This document shows, in pieces, positions 1 to 9,361 of a stretch of DNA of 64,000 bases. The stretch spans positions 1 to 64,000 of the forward strand of contig NZ_SMAL01000013.1 in the NCBI RefSeq assembly GCF_004342165.1, read 5' to 3'. Source of the DNA: Natranaerovirga pectinivora (lineage in GTDB: Bacteria > Bacillota > Clostridia > Lachnospirales > DSM-24629). Position 1 is the stretch's first letter. Each line of letters starts with the position of its first letter. Below the pieces are notes generated by a model. The model searched no databases, was not told the DNA's origin, and saw only the letters and a program-made list of their open reading frames with translations. Both the position numbers and the translations under genes were made by a program.

Positions 1-91
<91 letters not shown>

Positions 92-197
92 TGGAGTATA
101 AGTTTGCTATTGCTAAGGCAATAACCAACTTAAACAGTAGCTTTGAATTAATTCAGAGTTATAGAAAAAATTTCTAAAAAAAATGTTCAATACACTA

Positions 198-226
198 TTG
201 CTCAAAACCTAAAATTGTGATATTAT
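198..226 (+). promoter_or_regulatory. Promoter of the tRNA cluster
   Basis: TTGCTC (198-203) and TATTAT (221-226) are separated by exactly 17 bp, about 37 bp upstream of tRNA-Tyr. This suggests that the tRNA genes can be transcribed independently of the 16S gene. It is inferred from motif match and spacing only. Confidence 0.6.
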
Positions 227-262
227 ATTTTAGCTGGGAAAAATACTTCCTAGTGGCTAGAT

Positions 263-344
263 GGTGGGGTTCCCGAGTGGCCAAAGGGGGCAGACTGTAA
301 ATCTGTTGTCTCTGACTTCGAAGGTTCGAATCCTTCTCCCACCA
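263..344 (+). tRNA. tRNA-Tyr (GTA)
   Basis: Class II tRNA with long variable arm. The acceptor stem GGTGGGG pairs with TCCCACC, anticodon GTA is at 297-299, and the T-arm contains GGTTCGAATCC. CCA is not encoded. First gene of the cluster. Confidence 0.95.
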
Positions 345-348
345 TTAT

Positions 349-434
349 GCCGGAGTGGCGGAACTGGCAGACGCACAGGACTTAAAATCCTGCGGTCCTT
401 ACCGACCGTACCGGTTCGATTCCGGTCTCCGGCA
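349..434 (+). tRNA. tRNA-Leu (TAA)
   Basis: Class II tRNA with acceptor GCCGGAG/CTCCGGC, long variable arm and anticodon TAA in the loop between CAGGA and TCCTG. CCA is not encoded. It starts four bases after tRNA-Tyr, so the two are certainly cotranscribed. Confidence 0.95.
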
Positions 435-458
435 TTTTTATTATTTATACAGACATAC

Positions 459-487
459 TTGACAAGAATAATGCAAATTGATATAAT
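459..487 (+). promoter_or_regulatory. Perfect-consensus promoter before tRNA-Phe
   Basis: TTGACA (459-464), a 17-bp spacer and TATAAT (482-487): an exact sigma-A consensus. The expected start near 494 is only a few bases before tRNA-Phe at 501. It would drive Phe, Gly, Gly and Gln separately from Tyr and Leu. Confidence 0.85.
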
Positions 488-500
488 CTGTATACAATTT

Positions 501-576
<76 letters not shown>

Positions 577-590
577 TTAAATGAATATAT

Positions 591-661
591 GCGGGTGTAG
601 TTCAATGGTAGAACACCAGCCTTCCAAGCTGGATACGTGGGTTCGATTCCCATCACCCGCT
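591..661 (+). tRNA. tRNA-Gly (TCC)
   Basis: Acceptor GCGGGTG/CACCCGC, D-loop TTCAATGGTAGAA, anticodon stem CCAGC/GCTGG with TCC in the loop, and T-arm GGGTTCGATTCCC. No encoded CCA. Confidence 0.95.
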
Positions 662-669
662 TTGATTAT

Positions 670-741
670 GCGTGAGTGGCTCAGTGGTAGAGCATCGCCT
701 TGCCAAGGCGAGGGTCGCGGGTTCGAATCCCGTCTCGCGCT
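670..741 (+). tRNA. tRNA-Gly (GCC)
   Basis: Acceptor GCGTGAG/CTCGCGC with one wobble, anticodon stem TCGCC/GGCGA around TTGCCAA giving anticodon GCC, and T-arm GGGTTCGAATCCC. It is the second glycine isoacceptor in the cluster, and no CCA is encoded. Confidence 0.94.
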
Positions 742-769
742 TTTGTGTTCCAAAAAAATAAATAACCAT

Positions 770-841
770 TGGGTAGTCGCCAAGCGGTAAGGCACAGCAC
801 TTTGACTGCTGCATGCGAAGGTTCGAATCCTTCCTACCCAG
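770..841 (+). tRNA. tRNA-Gln (TTG)
   Basis: Acceptor TGGGTAG/CTACCCA, anticodon stem CAGCA/TGCTG with TTG in the loop, and T-arm AGGTTCGAATCCT. Last gene of the cluster, ending nine bases before a terminator. Confidence 0.95.
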
Positions 842-849
842 TTTAAAAG

Positions 850-875
850 CAAGAGATTATTCTCTTGTTTTTTTT
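850..875 (+). terminator. Terminator of the tRNA cluster
   Basis: CAAGAGA (850-856), loop TTAT, TCTCTTG (861-867), then eight T residues: a standard intrinsic terminator. Just downstream (about 879-903) is a second inverted repeat, GTTATAGGAA/TTTCCTATAAC, without a T-run. Confidence 0.9.
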
Positions 876-1022
876 GCGTTATAGGAACCTATTATTTCCT
901 ATAACATAAAAAGTTATTTAAAAGGGCTGTATTACTTTAAAAGGAAATAAAAATAGAATTCATAAAATTTTTATAAAATCATATCCTTATAATAAGTAAA
1001 AGAGTGTTAAGGGATAAGGATA

Positions 1023-1826
1023 ATGGTTATATTAATAGATAAAAGAAAAGCTTATTTCTATATTGGAATTATAGGGATAATTGTAATTATTGGAATCATA
1101 TTAAATATTATATTTTTCAAATCTAGACTACATCCTACAATGAGCACATCAGTAGAAAACATTCAAATACACATAAAAGATATTGAAATAACAAACAATA
1201 AAGGACCTGCTGAGTTATACCCTTTAATAGAGATAATCTGTTCAGATACACTTAAGGATGGAAAAATTATTATTGATGGAATAAAGGGAAGAACAGAAAT
1301 CGCGGATAACAAACTAATTTATATCCCAGGAGAGATTTTACAGCCAAGGACTACATATAAAGCCACTATAGAATTTAAAGGATTGAATGACCAAGAATAT
1401 CATAAAGAGCTTTGGTCCTTTAAAACAAAATCCCTTGATCCAGAAGAAGTTTGGGTAGAAGTGTCTTTAAATGAGAGGGGCCATAAGGTATATGTTCGGA
1501 ATAAAAATGAATTGATTAGAGAAATGACTTGTTCTGGTGGAACAGCAGATGAGCCTACTATATTAGGAACATATTATTTAGAAAATAGAGGAGATGAATT
1601 TTATTCTGAAAGATTTAAGGAAGGTGCATTATACTGGGTAAGAATTCAGGATCAATATTTATTTCATAGTATACCAAGGGATAAAGATTGGAATATTATA
1701 GAGGAAGAGTTAAAGAAATTAGGTGGGCCAGCAAGCCACGGATGTATAAGATTGGAAGATAAAGATGCAAAATGGTTTTATGAGAACATACCCGATGGTA
1801 CAATGGTCATTATACATGACTTTTAA
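1023..1826 (+). CDS. L,D-transpeptidase (YkuD family), membrane-anchored
   Basis: A 267-residue protein with an N-terminal membrane segment (about residues 10-33), an Ig-like/Big_5-type extracellular stretch (about 45-125) and a C-terminal YkuD catalytic domain. The catalytic signature SHGCIRL is at about residues 238-244, with Cys near 241 as nucleophile and an upstream His in YLFHS. Such enzymes make 3-3 cross-links in peptidoglycan or remodel stem peptides outside the membrane. A purine-rich AAGGGATAAGG precedes the ATG. It stands alone between the tRNA cluster and a lipoprotein gene. Family assignment is firm; the exact substrate is not known. Confidence 0.9.
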   Translation: MVILIDKRKAYFYIGIIGIIVIIGIILNIIFFKSRLHPTMSTSVENIQIHIKDIEITNNKGPAELYPLIEIICSDTLKDGKIIIDGIKGRTEIADNKLIYIPGEILQPRTTYKATIEFKGLNDQEYHKELWSFKTKSLDPEEVWVEVSLNERGHKVYVRNKNELIREMTCSGGTADEPTILGTYYLENRGDEFYSERFKEGALYWVRIQDQYLFHSIPRDKDWNIIEEELKKLGGPASHGCIRLEDKDAKWFYENIPDGTMVIIHDF

Positions 1827-1930
1827 TTTACAAATATTTCCATTTTTGTTATAATGAATTCTATTAAGGTATAAGAAAGAAATGGTTGGGTGTACTAACT
1901 TTCTTAGAGTGTGAGGGGAGACACTGAAGT

Positions 1931-4519
1931 ATGAAACAACAACAAAAGATATTAATAATATTAATATTTTTAATTCAAATAATGATTATAGGGTGCACAA
2001 AGAATGATTTTGTAGAAAGTGGTATTGATTCCATAAATAGTAAAGCAGCAACAGTAGTTAATTCACCTCAAAAGAATACAGTAGAGAAAGATGAATGGAC
2101 AGACTTTATTGTATTTGGTAATTCAGATGACAACTATAGCATATACAAAATGGATATTAATGGAGATAACTTAAGAAAAATATCAAATGGGAAAATGGAA
2201 GGCATAGATGTACTTAGGGAGTATGTTTATTATAAGGACAGCGAATTTATATATGAACCTGGCCCCCTAAGAAGAGTAAGTTGGAATGGTGAAAAGGATG
2301 AAGAGGTAATTGCATACTTAGTTGAACAATATATAGTTACAGATGAGTATATATTTTTTGAAAGCGATAATAAATTATATAGAAGTGATAAAGAAGGTAA
2401 TAATATAATCACTTTGGCTGTAGTAAATAGAGTGATTTACGATATGAAGTATAGTGATGGCAAGTTGTATTTTAATACCAGTCAAGGCATTTATATGATT
2501 AAAGAAGATGGTAAAGATTTGTCTATAGTTGTATCAGGAGGCTTTTACAAATTTAATATATCCCAAGATTTATTAATATACAATAACAATGATGTAGTTG
2601 TTATATATAATCTGAAAAAACAAGAAAAGGTTGAAGTTTCAAATAAAAATAATTATGAGTTATTTGTAATAGATGATTATATTTATTATTCCCAAGACCA
2701 ATTTCTAGTTCGAGAAAATATATACACCAATAACAAAGATAAAATTTTTCTAAGCACCTTTTCTTATAATTTTTTTGGGTATGGTGAATATGTATATTGT
2801 TTTGGGGATAATTTTATTTGGAGAGTTGATAAAGATTTACAAAACAAGAAAGTTGTATTCGGAAAAGGTAATGTATTTAAAACAAATATGTTGTTAGTAA
2901 ATGATGATTATACCTTTGTTAGAAGTTATGATTTTATCAACTATAAAGACCATTTAACATTCCTATATGACGCTGTAGATCCTACTAAAAAATTAATAGA
3001 GGAACCAATTGATAATGCAGTATTAATAGAGAACACTATTTATTATGTTAATCACTATAATAAGAAATTATATAAATACAATTTAATAACCCATGAAACA
3101 GAATTAATAATCAATGATCCAGTTTTGGAATTTGTCATTATAGATAATCTTATTTATTTTAGTAGAAATGATAATTATAAATTATATGTTATGAAAGATG
3201 GAGGAATAAAAAAGATCATAGATAATGGGGTATACAATATTAAATATAGTAATGGCCATATATATTATATAGATAGAGATGACAACAACAGTTTGTATAA
3301 ATTAGATGCCCATAAGATGCCAGAAAAAATATTAGATGATTTTACAACTCAGTATGAGATTGTGGATAACACGATTTACTATCGAAATGAAAGTCAAAAA
3401 GGTGAGCTGTATAGAAAAAGGAATAATGTAAAAACAAAGCTCACTGAAGTAGCAGTAGATGGCATTTATTATAATACTAACCTATATTACATTGTATCTG
3501 AGGGAATAAATATATTGTACCAATTAGAGGTGCATAAAGAAAAAAGTAACATTGCCAAATTTATTGGAATGAATTATTTAGATTTTATAATAAAGGATAA
3601 TGAATATATTGAAGCGGTAGCATCAGAAAGTGGAACTATTGCTATTAGAAAAGCTCGATACAATAAGGATTTAGCATTATATGAAGACAATAGTTTGACA
3701 TATGAAAAAGTAGGACCCAACACATATATTTGTATGTATGAAAACTATATATACAAATACCATAATGGGGATAACACACTAGTATTGTTACATCCCTATC
3801 CTGTAAATAGGTTTCAAGTAAAAGATGGATGGATTTATATAACAGGAGACATATATGATAATAAATTAAAATCATATATTAAAAGAATAAGTATAGCATC
3901 AAATAGTGAAGAGTATTTAATAGAAAGCAATGAATTTCATACACCTTCATATAATTTTGTAGTGGATAATGATAAAATATACTATTATTTTCCTTATCAA
4001 GAACATAGAGGCAATCTCTATGTAAAAGATATAAAAAGTAAAAATGTAAGTATATTAGTAAATGATTGCAACCAAATAGTAGACATTGTTAATGATCAAA
4101 TAATATATATGAATTCTGAAAACTATATATTTAGCATCGATAAAAAAGGTCAAGATAAAAAAATATTAGTAAATGAAAAGTCAGAATATCTAGGCATAAG
4201 CAATTCAAAACTATACTATTTCAGTTATGCAGATATTAGTTTTGACGGCTATATTAAAGAATTAGACTTAAAGGAAGGCACCATCTCTAATGTATCTAAA
4301 GAACCTATTAAAACTTGGGATTATTATGTTTTTAACAATTATGTTTATTATCTCTTAGAAGATATTATGATTTTAAACATAAATACTGGTGAAACAAAAG
4401 CAGTATATCAAAAGGACATACAACACTTTTATATTAATAATAGAGAACTAATTGTATATATTGAAGAAGACAATCAATCAGTTATTCATAGATATTCCTT
4501 AGAAGAATTAATAGGTTAA
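1931..4519 (+). CDS. Large surface lipoprotein with DUF5050-type beta-propeller repeats
   Basis: 862 residues. The N-terminal hydrophobic segment ends in a lipobox MIIGC with the lipidated Cys at residue 22, so it should be anchored on the outer face of the membrane. The rest is a long series of repeats of about 40-45 residues with the pattern 'YIYY..(D/N)..LYK.(D/N)..G', typical of DUF5050 propeller-like domains. No catalytic motif was seen, so a binding or scaffold role is possible but not shown. TTACAA (1828-1833), 16 bp and TATAAT (1850-1855) form a likely promoter. The ribosome binding site GGGGAG lies in the loop of a small hairpin (AGTGT 1908-1912 / ACACT 1921-1925) just before the ATG. 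Confidence 0.75.
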   Translation: MKQQQKILIILIFLIQIMIIGCTKNDFVESGIDSINSKAATVVNSPQKNTVEKDEWTDFIVFGNSDDNYSIYKMDINGDNLRKISNGKMEGIDVLREYVYYKDSEFIYEPGPLRRVSWNGEKDEEVIAYLVEQYIVTDEYIFFESDNKLYRSDKEGNNIITLAVVNRVIYDMKYSDGKLYFNTSQGIYMIKEDGKDLSIVVSGGFYKFNISQDLLIYNNNDVVVIYNLKKQEKVEVSNKNNYELFVIDDYIYYSQDQFLVRENIYTNNKDKIFLSTFSYNFFGYGEYVYCFGDNFIWRVDKDLQNKKVVFGKGNVFKTNMLLVNDDYTFVRSYDFINYKDHLTFLYDAVDPTKKLIEEPIDNAVLIENTIYYVNHYNKKLYKYNLITHETELIINDPVLEFVIIDNLIYFSRNDNYKLYVMKDGGIKKIIDNGVYNIKYSNGHIYYIDRDDNNSLYKLDAHKMPEKILDDFTTQYEIVDNTIYYRNESQKGELYRKRNNVKTKLTEVAVDGIYYNTNLYYIVSEGINILYQLEVHKEKSNIAKFIGMNYLDFIIKDNEYIEAVASESGTIAIRKARYNKDLALYEDNSLTYEKVGPNTYICMYENYIYKYHNGDNTLVLLHPYPVNRFQVKDGWIYITGDIYDNKLKSYIKRISIASNSEEYLIESNEFHTPSYNFVVDNDKIYYYFPYQEHRGNLYVKDIKSKNVSILVNDCNQIVDIVNDQIIYMNSENYIFSIDKKGQDKKILVNEKSEYLGISNSKLYYFSYADISFDGYIKELDLKEGTISNVSKEPIKTWDYYVFNNYVYYLLEDIMILNINTGETKAVYQKDIQHFYINNRELIVYIEEDNQSVIHRYSLEELIG

Positions 4520-4575
4520 TGAAAATGTAATTTGCAAACTTGCTTGCAAGGATTTGAGAATACTACTTTCACTGA

Positions 4576-4622
4576 AACCTTGTGCTTGTAGTGTAACGTA
4601 AATCATGTTACAAGGTTAATAT
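4576..4622 (+). repeat. 47-bp repeat, copy 1
   Basis: AACCTTGTG at the left and CATGTTACAAGGTTAATAT at the right (ACAAGGTT pairs with AACCTTGT). A second copy of identical length with the same conserved flanks and a different middle lies at 43641-43687, before an MCP gene. Function unknown. Confidence 0.7.
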
Positions 4623-4623
4623 A

Positions 4624-4654
4624 AAATAGCGGAGAATATTATTCTCCGCTATTT
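4624..4654 (+). terminator. Terminator after the lipoprotein gene
   Basis: AAATAGCGGAGAAT (4624-4637) pairs perfectly with ATTCTCCGCTATTT (4641-4654): a 14-bp stem with a 3-base loop. The T-tail is short, so it may work in both directions. Confidence 0.75.
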
Positions 4655-4769
4655 ATAAATACAAGAGAAGTATGGTTTTTAGTTAAAGCAACTTATGTTA
4701 TAATTAAAATTAATATATACTTATATAACCTAGTTTAATTCATGAGAGAAAGAAAAAGAAGGTAATTAC

Positions 4770-6515
4770 ATGAAAATACTACTAACATCAATAAATGCAA
4801 AATTTATACATTCGAATTTAGCAATTCATAGTATTAGAGCCTATTCTAAAGAATATGAAAAAAATATACAAATAAGAGAGTTTACAATAAACAATAGTGT
4901 AGATGATATACTAAGGGAAATCTATAAAGAAAATCCTAATGTATTAGCCATATCCACCTATATTTGGAACATAGAAATGGTAAAAGATATTATAATTGAG
5001 ATTAAAAAAATACTTCCTAACATAGAAATCTGGTTGGGTGGACCTGAAGTATCATTTGATAGTGAAAAACAGTTAGAAAGATACAATATGATAAAGGGAA
5101 TTATAACTGGTGAAGGGGAAGGCATCTTTAAAGATATTACTTCTTATTATGTAGATGGACAACCTTCTCTTAATAAAATTCAAGGGATTGTCTTTAGAGA
5201 CCAAGCTAGAATAATAAATACAGGCATAAGACCTATACTAGATATTAATACCATTCCATTTGCTTATGAAGAGATTATTGAAACCTTTGAAAATAAAATC
5301 ATATATTATGAAAGCTCAAGAGGATGTCCTTTTAGTTGTCAGTATTGCTTATCATCCATTGAAAGAGCAGTGAGATTTAGAGATTTAGATTTAGTAAAAA
5401 TAGAATTAAAACAATTTATTCAAGCTTCAGTAAAGCAAGTAAAATTCGTAGATAGAACATTTAATTGCAAAAAAGAACATGCATTAGGGATCTGGAATTT
5501 TCTAAAAGAAAATGACAATGGATTTACAAATTTTCATTTTGAAATTGCAGCAGATTTAATAGATGAAGACATGTTAGAATTTTTATCAACAGTAAGACAA
5601 GGTTTGTTTCAGTTTGAAATAGGGGTTCAATCAACCAATGAGGCAACATTAGACATTATTCAAAGAAAAACAAATTTTAGTAAATTGAGCCAAGCAGTAA
5701 AGGCATTGAATACATTTCAGAATATCCATCAACATTTAGATCTAATTGCTGGGTTGCCAAAAGAAGATTATAATACTTTTAAAAAATCATTTAATGATGT
5801 CTATGCCTTAGCGCCAGAACAATTACAATTAGGGTTTTTGAAAGTTTTAAAAGGGTCTGGTATATTTAATAGAAAAGAAGAATTAGGTATAGTACACAGA
5901 GACAAACCACCTTATGAAGTCATCACCACAAAAGAATTGACTTATGGAGAAATTCAAACATTAAAAATGATTGAAGAAATGGTTGAAATATATTACAATA
6001 GCGGTCAGTTTACACATACCATAAAATTTATAGAAAAATACTTTGTAAACCCTTTTGAAATGTTTGAATCCATGGCCAATTATTATGAAAAAAATAATCT
6101 AAACACATTACAACATTCAAGAATAGCAAGGTATGATATATTACTAGAATACTTTAATACCCATATAGAAAAGAATAATAAAGTAATAGAGGAAATACTA
6201 ATATTGGATTTATATCTCCAAGAAAATTTAAAGAAAAGACCAGAATGGGCTCAAGAAAAAGAAGAATATAAAGAAAGCATAAAAGACTTCTACAAAGAAT
6301 CAGAAAACATAACCCAATACTTACCCCAATACAAAGGATATACAGCTAAGCAAATCACAAGAATGACTCATATTGAAACATTTACAGTGGATATAATGAA
6401 ATTTATAAAAACAAAAGAGATTGTAAGTGGAGAAAAGCCTACTTTTATTCTCTTTGATTATTTAGATAGAAACCCATTAAATCATCATGCTAAAATAAAA
6501 CAAATACCATTATAG
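4770..6515 (+). CDS. Cobalamin-binding radical SAM protein (DUF4080 type)
   Basis: 581 residues. The N-terminal part (about 1-130) resembles a B12-binding Rossmann domain (IWLGGPEVSFD, IITGEGEG). It is followed by a radical SAM domain with cluster motif C186-PFS-C190-QY-C193. The C-terminal third fits DUF4080. The family cleaves SAM reductively to start radical chemistry, often methylation at unactivated carbons; the substrate of DUF4080 members is unknown. It starts with ATG after GAAGG and ends 11 bases before nth, so it heads an operon running to truA. Family confident, function open. Confidence 0.85.
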   Translation: MKILLTSINAKFIHSNLAIHSIRAYSKEYEKNIQIREFTINNSVDDILREIYKENPNVLAISTYIWNIEMVKDIIIEIKKILPNIEIWLGGPEVSFDSEKQLERYNMIKGIITGEGEGIFKDITSYYVDGQPSLNKIQGIVFRDQARIINTGIRPILDINTIPFAYEEIIETFENKIIYYESSRGCPFSCQYCLSSIERAVRFRDLDLVKIELKQFIQASVKQVKFVDRTFNCKKEHALGIWNFLKENDNGFTNFHFEIAADLIDEDMLEFLSTVRQGLFQFEIGVQSTNEATLDIIQRKTNFSKLSQAVKALNTFQNIHQHLDLIAGLPKEDYNTFKKSFNDVYALAPEQLQLGFLKVLKGSGIFNRKEELGIVHRDKPPYEVITTKELTYGEIQTLKMIEEMVEIYYNSGQFTHTIKFIEKYFVNPFEMFESMANYYEKNNLNTLQHSRIARYDILLEYFNTHIEKNNKVIEEILILDLYLQENLKKRPEWAQEKEEYKESIKDFYKESENITQYLPQYKGYTAKQITRMTHIETFTVDIMKFIKTKEIVSGEKPTFILFDYLDRNPLNHHAKIKQIPL

Positions 6516-6526
6516 GAGGTGTTGTA

Positions 6527-7195
6527 ATGGGATTAAAACAACGGGTAAAAAAAGTCCTTGAGATACTAGATGATCATTATCCAAAAGACATACCTTGTTA
6601 TCTAGACCATGAAACACCTTGGCAACTTCTTATTGCAACGATTTTAAGTGCACAATGTACAGATGACAGGGTGAATATTGTAACAAAAACATTGTTTCAA
6701 AAGTACAAAAGTGTTGAAGCTTTTGCTAATGTAGAGATTACTGAACTAGAACAAGATATAAAGTCCACAGGATTTTATAGAAACAAAGCAAAGAATATAA
6801 AGGCTTGTTGTCAAAAATTAGTCCTAGAACATCATTCCAAGATACCAGATGATATTGAGTTATTAACAAAATTAGATGGCGTTGGTAGAAAAACAGCAAA
6901 TGTTGTATTAGGAACAATTTATAAAAAGCCTAGTATTGTGGTGGACACACATGTTAAAAGAGTATCTAATAGATTAGGGTTTACACCTAATGAGGACCCA
7001 GTAAAAATAGAATATGACTTAATGGCAATCCTCCCAAGAGAACACTGGATACCTTATAATACTCAAATTATTGCCCATGGGAGAGCTATTTGCAGATCAA
7101 GAAGTCCAAAATGTGAAAGCTGCTTTTTCCTTCCGTATTGTCCATATGGATTGCAGAATCAATATAACACTATAAAAGAACAAGTTAAAGAATAA
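6527..7195 (+). CDS. nth: Endonuclease III (DNA glycosylase/AP lyase)
   Basis: 222 residues, the normal Nth length. The helix-hairpin-helix LDGVGRKTANVVLG carries the catalytic Lys (about K122), and the catalytic Asp is in VDTHVKR (about D140). A C-terminal 4Fe-4S loop has Cys at about 189, 196, 199 and 205 (C-X6-C-X2-C-X5-C). It removes oxidised pyrimidines and cleaves at AP sites in base-excision repair. RBS AGGAGGTG lies seven bases before ATG. Second gene of the operon, with 19 bases to the next gene. All key residues are present. Confidence 0.95.
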   Translation: MGLKQRVKKVLEILDDHYPKDIPCYLDHETPWQLLIATILSAQCTDDRVNIVTKTLFQKYKSVEAFANVEITELEQDIKSTGFYRNKAKNIKACCQKLVLEHHSKIPDDIELLTKLDGVGRKTANVVLGTIYKKPSIVVDTHVKRVSNRLGFTPNEDPVKIEYDLMAILPREHWIPYNTQIIAHGRAICRSRSPKCESCFFLPYCPYGLQNQYNTIKEQVKE

Positions 7196-7214
7196 ATCCC
7201 TAAAAGGTGAATCA

Positions 7215-7880
7215 ATGAACAAAGAGCATATAAATAAATTAAAAGAAAAACTTAAAAATACAACAAATATAATAAGTAGAGAAAAATACTTTAATGCAGC
7301 AGTATTAATCCCCTTGGTTTTTATAAAGGACGAATACCATTTTCTTTTTGAAAAAAGAGCCAAAAACATTCGCCAAGGAAGTGAAATTTCATTCCCTGGC
7401 GGAGGGTTTGAAAAAGGGGATAAAAGTTTTTTAGGAACTGCCATTAGAGAGACCAAGGAAGAATTAGGGATTGAAGAAGATAAGATAGATGTAATAGGGA
7501 AAATAGGATCTTATATTGGAAGACAAGGCATAATTGTTGAGGTATATATAGGAGAGCTTAAAATTAATGATATAAATGAATTAAATCCAGAGGTAACTGA
7601 AGTAGATTATGTCTTTACAGTCCCAATTGATTATTTTAAAACCCAGGAACCTAAAAAGTATTCTGTAAGATTAGAACAACAACCTTATTATACAGATGAA
7701 AAAGGCAATGTAATTAATTTATTGCCATCTAAAGAATTAGGATTACCACAAAAATACCATGAGCCTTGGGGAGGGAAATCTGTAGAATTTGATTTTTACA
7801 GAGTTAATAATGAATGGATTTGGGGCATGACTGCAGATATGATTAAAGAAGCAATTCAACTAATAGATATAGAAAAATAG
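7215..7880 (+). CDS. Nudix hydrolase, CoA-pyrophosphatase-like
   Basis: 221 residues. The Nudix box appears as SFPGGGFEKGD followed by AIRETKEELGI (about residues 57-84), with the metal-binding RExxEEL core intact. The FPGG lead and spacing resemble the NudL/CoAse branch, which cleaves CoA and related dinucleotides, but other substrates cannot be excluded. The WGMTADMI near the C-terminus is also typical of that branch. RBS AAAGGTG. It sits in the nth-truA operon and may sanitise damaged nucleotides or cofactors. Confidence 0.85.
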   Translation: MNKEHINKLKEKLKNTTNIISREKYFNAAVLIPLVFIKDEYHFLFEKRAKNIRQGSEISFPGGGFEKGDKSFLGTAIRETKEELGIEEDKIDVIGKIGSYIGRQGIIVEVYIGELKINDINELNPEVTEVDYVFTVPIDYFKTQEPKKYSVRLEQQPYYTDEKGNVINLLPSKELGLPQKYHEPWGGKSVEFDFYRVNNEWIWGMTADMIKEAIQLIDIEK

Positions 7881-7891
7881 AGAGGTGAATA

Positions 7892-8605
7892 ATGGAAAAT
7901 TACATCGTATTAGATTTAGAGACAACAGGGATGAACCCATTCTATTCTAAGATTACAGAAATCGGGGCCATAAAAGTAATTAATGGAGAAATAAAAGAAG
8001 AGTTTTCAATGTTGGTGAATCCATTAACAGAAATACCAGAACAGATTGTAAGTCTAACAGGAATTAATGACAAGATGGTAAAAGATGCTCCCACTATAGA
8101 GGAAGTATTACCTGAATTTCTTAATTTCACAGGTGGTCAAAATATGCCAATTGTAGGTCATAATATTATATTCGATTACAGTTTTATAAAATACAACGCT
8201 TTAATGATAGGGAAGAGCTTTGAAAGAAAAGGAATTGATACCCTACATATTGCTAGGAAAACTTTAAGGGGACTAGAAAGTAGAAGTTTAAGTTACCTTT
8301 GTAAGCATTATAACATAGAGAATAATTCAGCACATCGTGCTTTATCTGATACAAAAGCAACTTATGAAATATTAAATTATTTAAAAAAGGCATACTACCT
8401 AACCAATAAAGAATTATTTATGCCAAAGCCATTGCATTGGAAGCCTAAAAAAGAGAATCCTATAACGGATAAACAGAGAAATTACCTAGAAGCATTACTT
8501 AACAGATACCAATTAAGTATCAATAAAAGCATTGAAGACCTAACAAAAAGTGAAGCATCAAAAAAAATAGATGAAATAAATTTCCAATATGGAAGAAGGG
8601 CATAA
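7892..8605 (+). CDS. DEDDh 3'-5' exonuclease (DnaQ/PolC epsilon-like)
   Basis: 237 residues. ExoI DLETTG (D8, E10), ExoII VGHNIIFD and ExoIII HRALSD give a complete DEDDh active site in residues 1-170. The remaining about 70 residues form a helical tail with a TDKQRNYLEALL segment. These enzymes degrade single-stranded DNA or RNA from the 3' end and serve in proofreading or repair. RBS AGAGGTG. It is 11 bases after the Nudix gene and one base before truA, so it is surely cotranscribed. Confidence 0.9.
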   Translation: MENYIVLDLETTGMNPFYSKITEIGAIKVINGEIKEEFSMLVNPLTEIPEQIVSLTGINDKMVKDAPTIEEVLPEFLNFTGGQNMPIVGHNIIFDYSFIKYNALMIGKSFERKGIDTLHIARKTLRGLESRSLSYLCKHYNIENNSAHRALSDTKATYEILNYLKKAYYLTNKELFMPKPLHWKPKKENPITDKQRNYLEALLNRYQLSINKSIEDLTKSEASKKIDEINFQYGRRA

Positions 8606-8606
8606 A

Positions 8607-9350
8607 ATGAACAAAAGAAATATTAGATTAGATATAATCTATGATGGAACAAAATATTTAGGATGGCAAAGATTACAAAATTCTGATAAAACAATACAAG
8701 GAAAGATAGAACAAGTATTATCTAGAATGACAAATGAAGAAATAGAGATCATTGGGTCAGGAAGAACAGATGCAGGGGTTCATGGAAGGGGACAGGTAGC
8801 CAATTTTTATACCTTTAGCCAAAAGAGTGTTGAAAACATTAAAGAATATTTGAATCAATATCTTCCTAAGGACATTGCCATAACAGAAGTAACAGAAGTA
8901 GGTGAAAGGTTTCATAGTAGATACAATGTTACAAAGAAAACCTACTTGTATAGGATATGGACAAAAGATTTCCCGCCTGTTTTTGAAGATCCCTATACCT
9001 ATTGGTATAATAAACCACTAGATATTGAAAAAATGAAAGAAGCTAGTCTGTTATTAGTAGGTAAAAAAGACTACCAAAGTTTTTCTAACAAAAAAACGAA
9101 AAAGAGTACAGTTAGAGATATAAAAGATATTACCATAGAGATAACCGATGATGAGCTAAAGATATATATAACGGCAGATGGGTTTTTATATAATATGGTT
9201 AGAATTATTGTTGGAACCCTTATTGAAGTAGGTGAGGGAAAAACTAAGATTCAGTCTATAAAAGATATGTTAGAAGCTAAAGAAAGAGCAAATGCAGGCG
9301 AAAGAGCACCTGCAAAAGGGTTGTCACTATATAAAGTGTATTATGATTAA
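8607..9350 (+). CDS. truA: tRNA pseudouridine(38-40) synthase TruA
   Basis: Start chosen at ATG 8607, six bases after GAAGGG; an in-frame ATG at 8589 would overlap the previous gene and lacks an RBS. 247 residues, typical for TruA. The catalytic Asp is in GSGRTDAGVHG (about D55), and the family motif FLYNMVRIIVGTL is near the C-terminus. It isomerises uridines 38-40 in the anticodon arm of many tRNAs. Last gene of the operon that starts at 4770. Confidence 0.95.
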   Translation: MNKRNIRLDIIYDGTKYLGWQRLQNSDKTIQGKIEQVLSRMTNEEIEIIGSGRTDAGVHGRGQVANFYTFSQKSVENIKEYLNQYLPKDIAITEVTEVGERFHSRYNVTKKTYLYRIWTKDFPPVFEDPYTYWYNKPLDIEKMKEASLLLVGKKDYQSFSNKKTKKSTVRDIKDITIEITDDELKIYITADGFLYNMVRIIVGTLIEVGEGKTKIQSIKDMLEAKERANAGERAPAKGLSLYKVYYD

Positions 9351-9361
9351 GATTCATCTAA

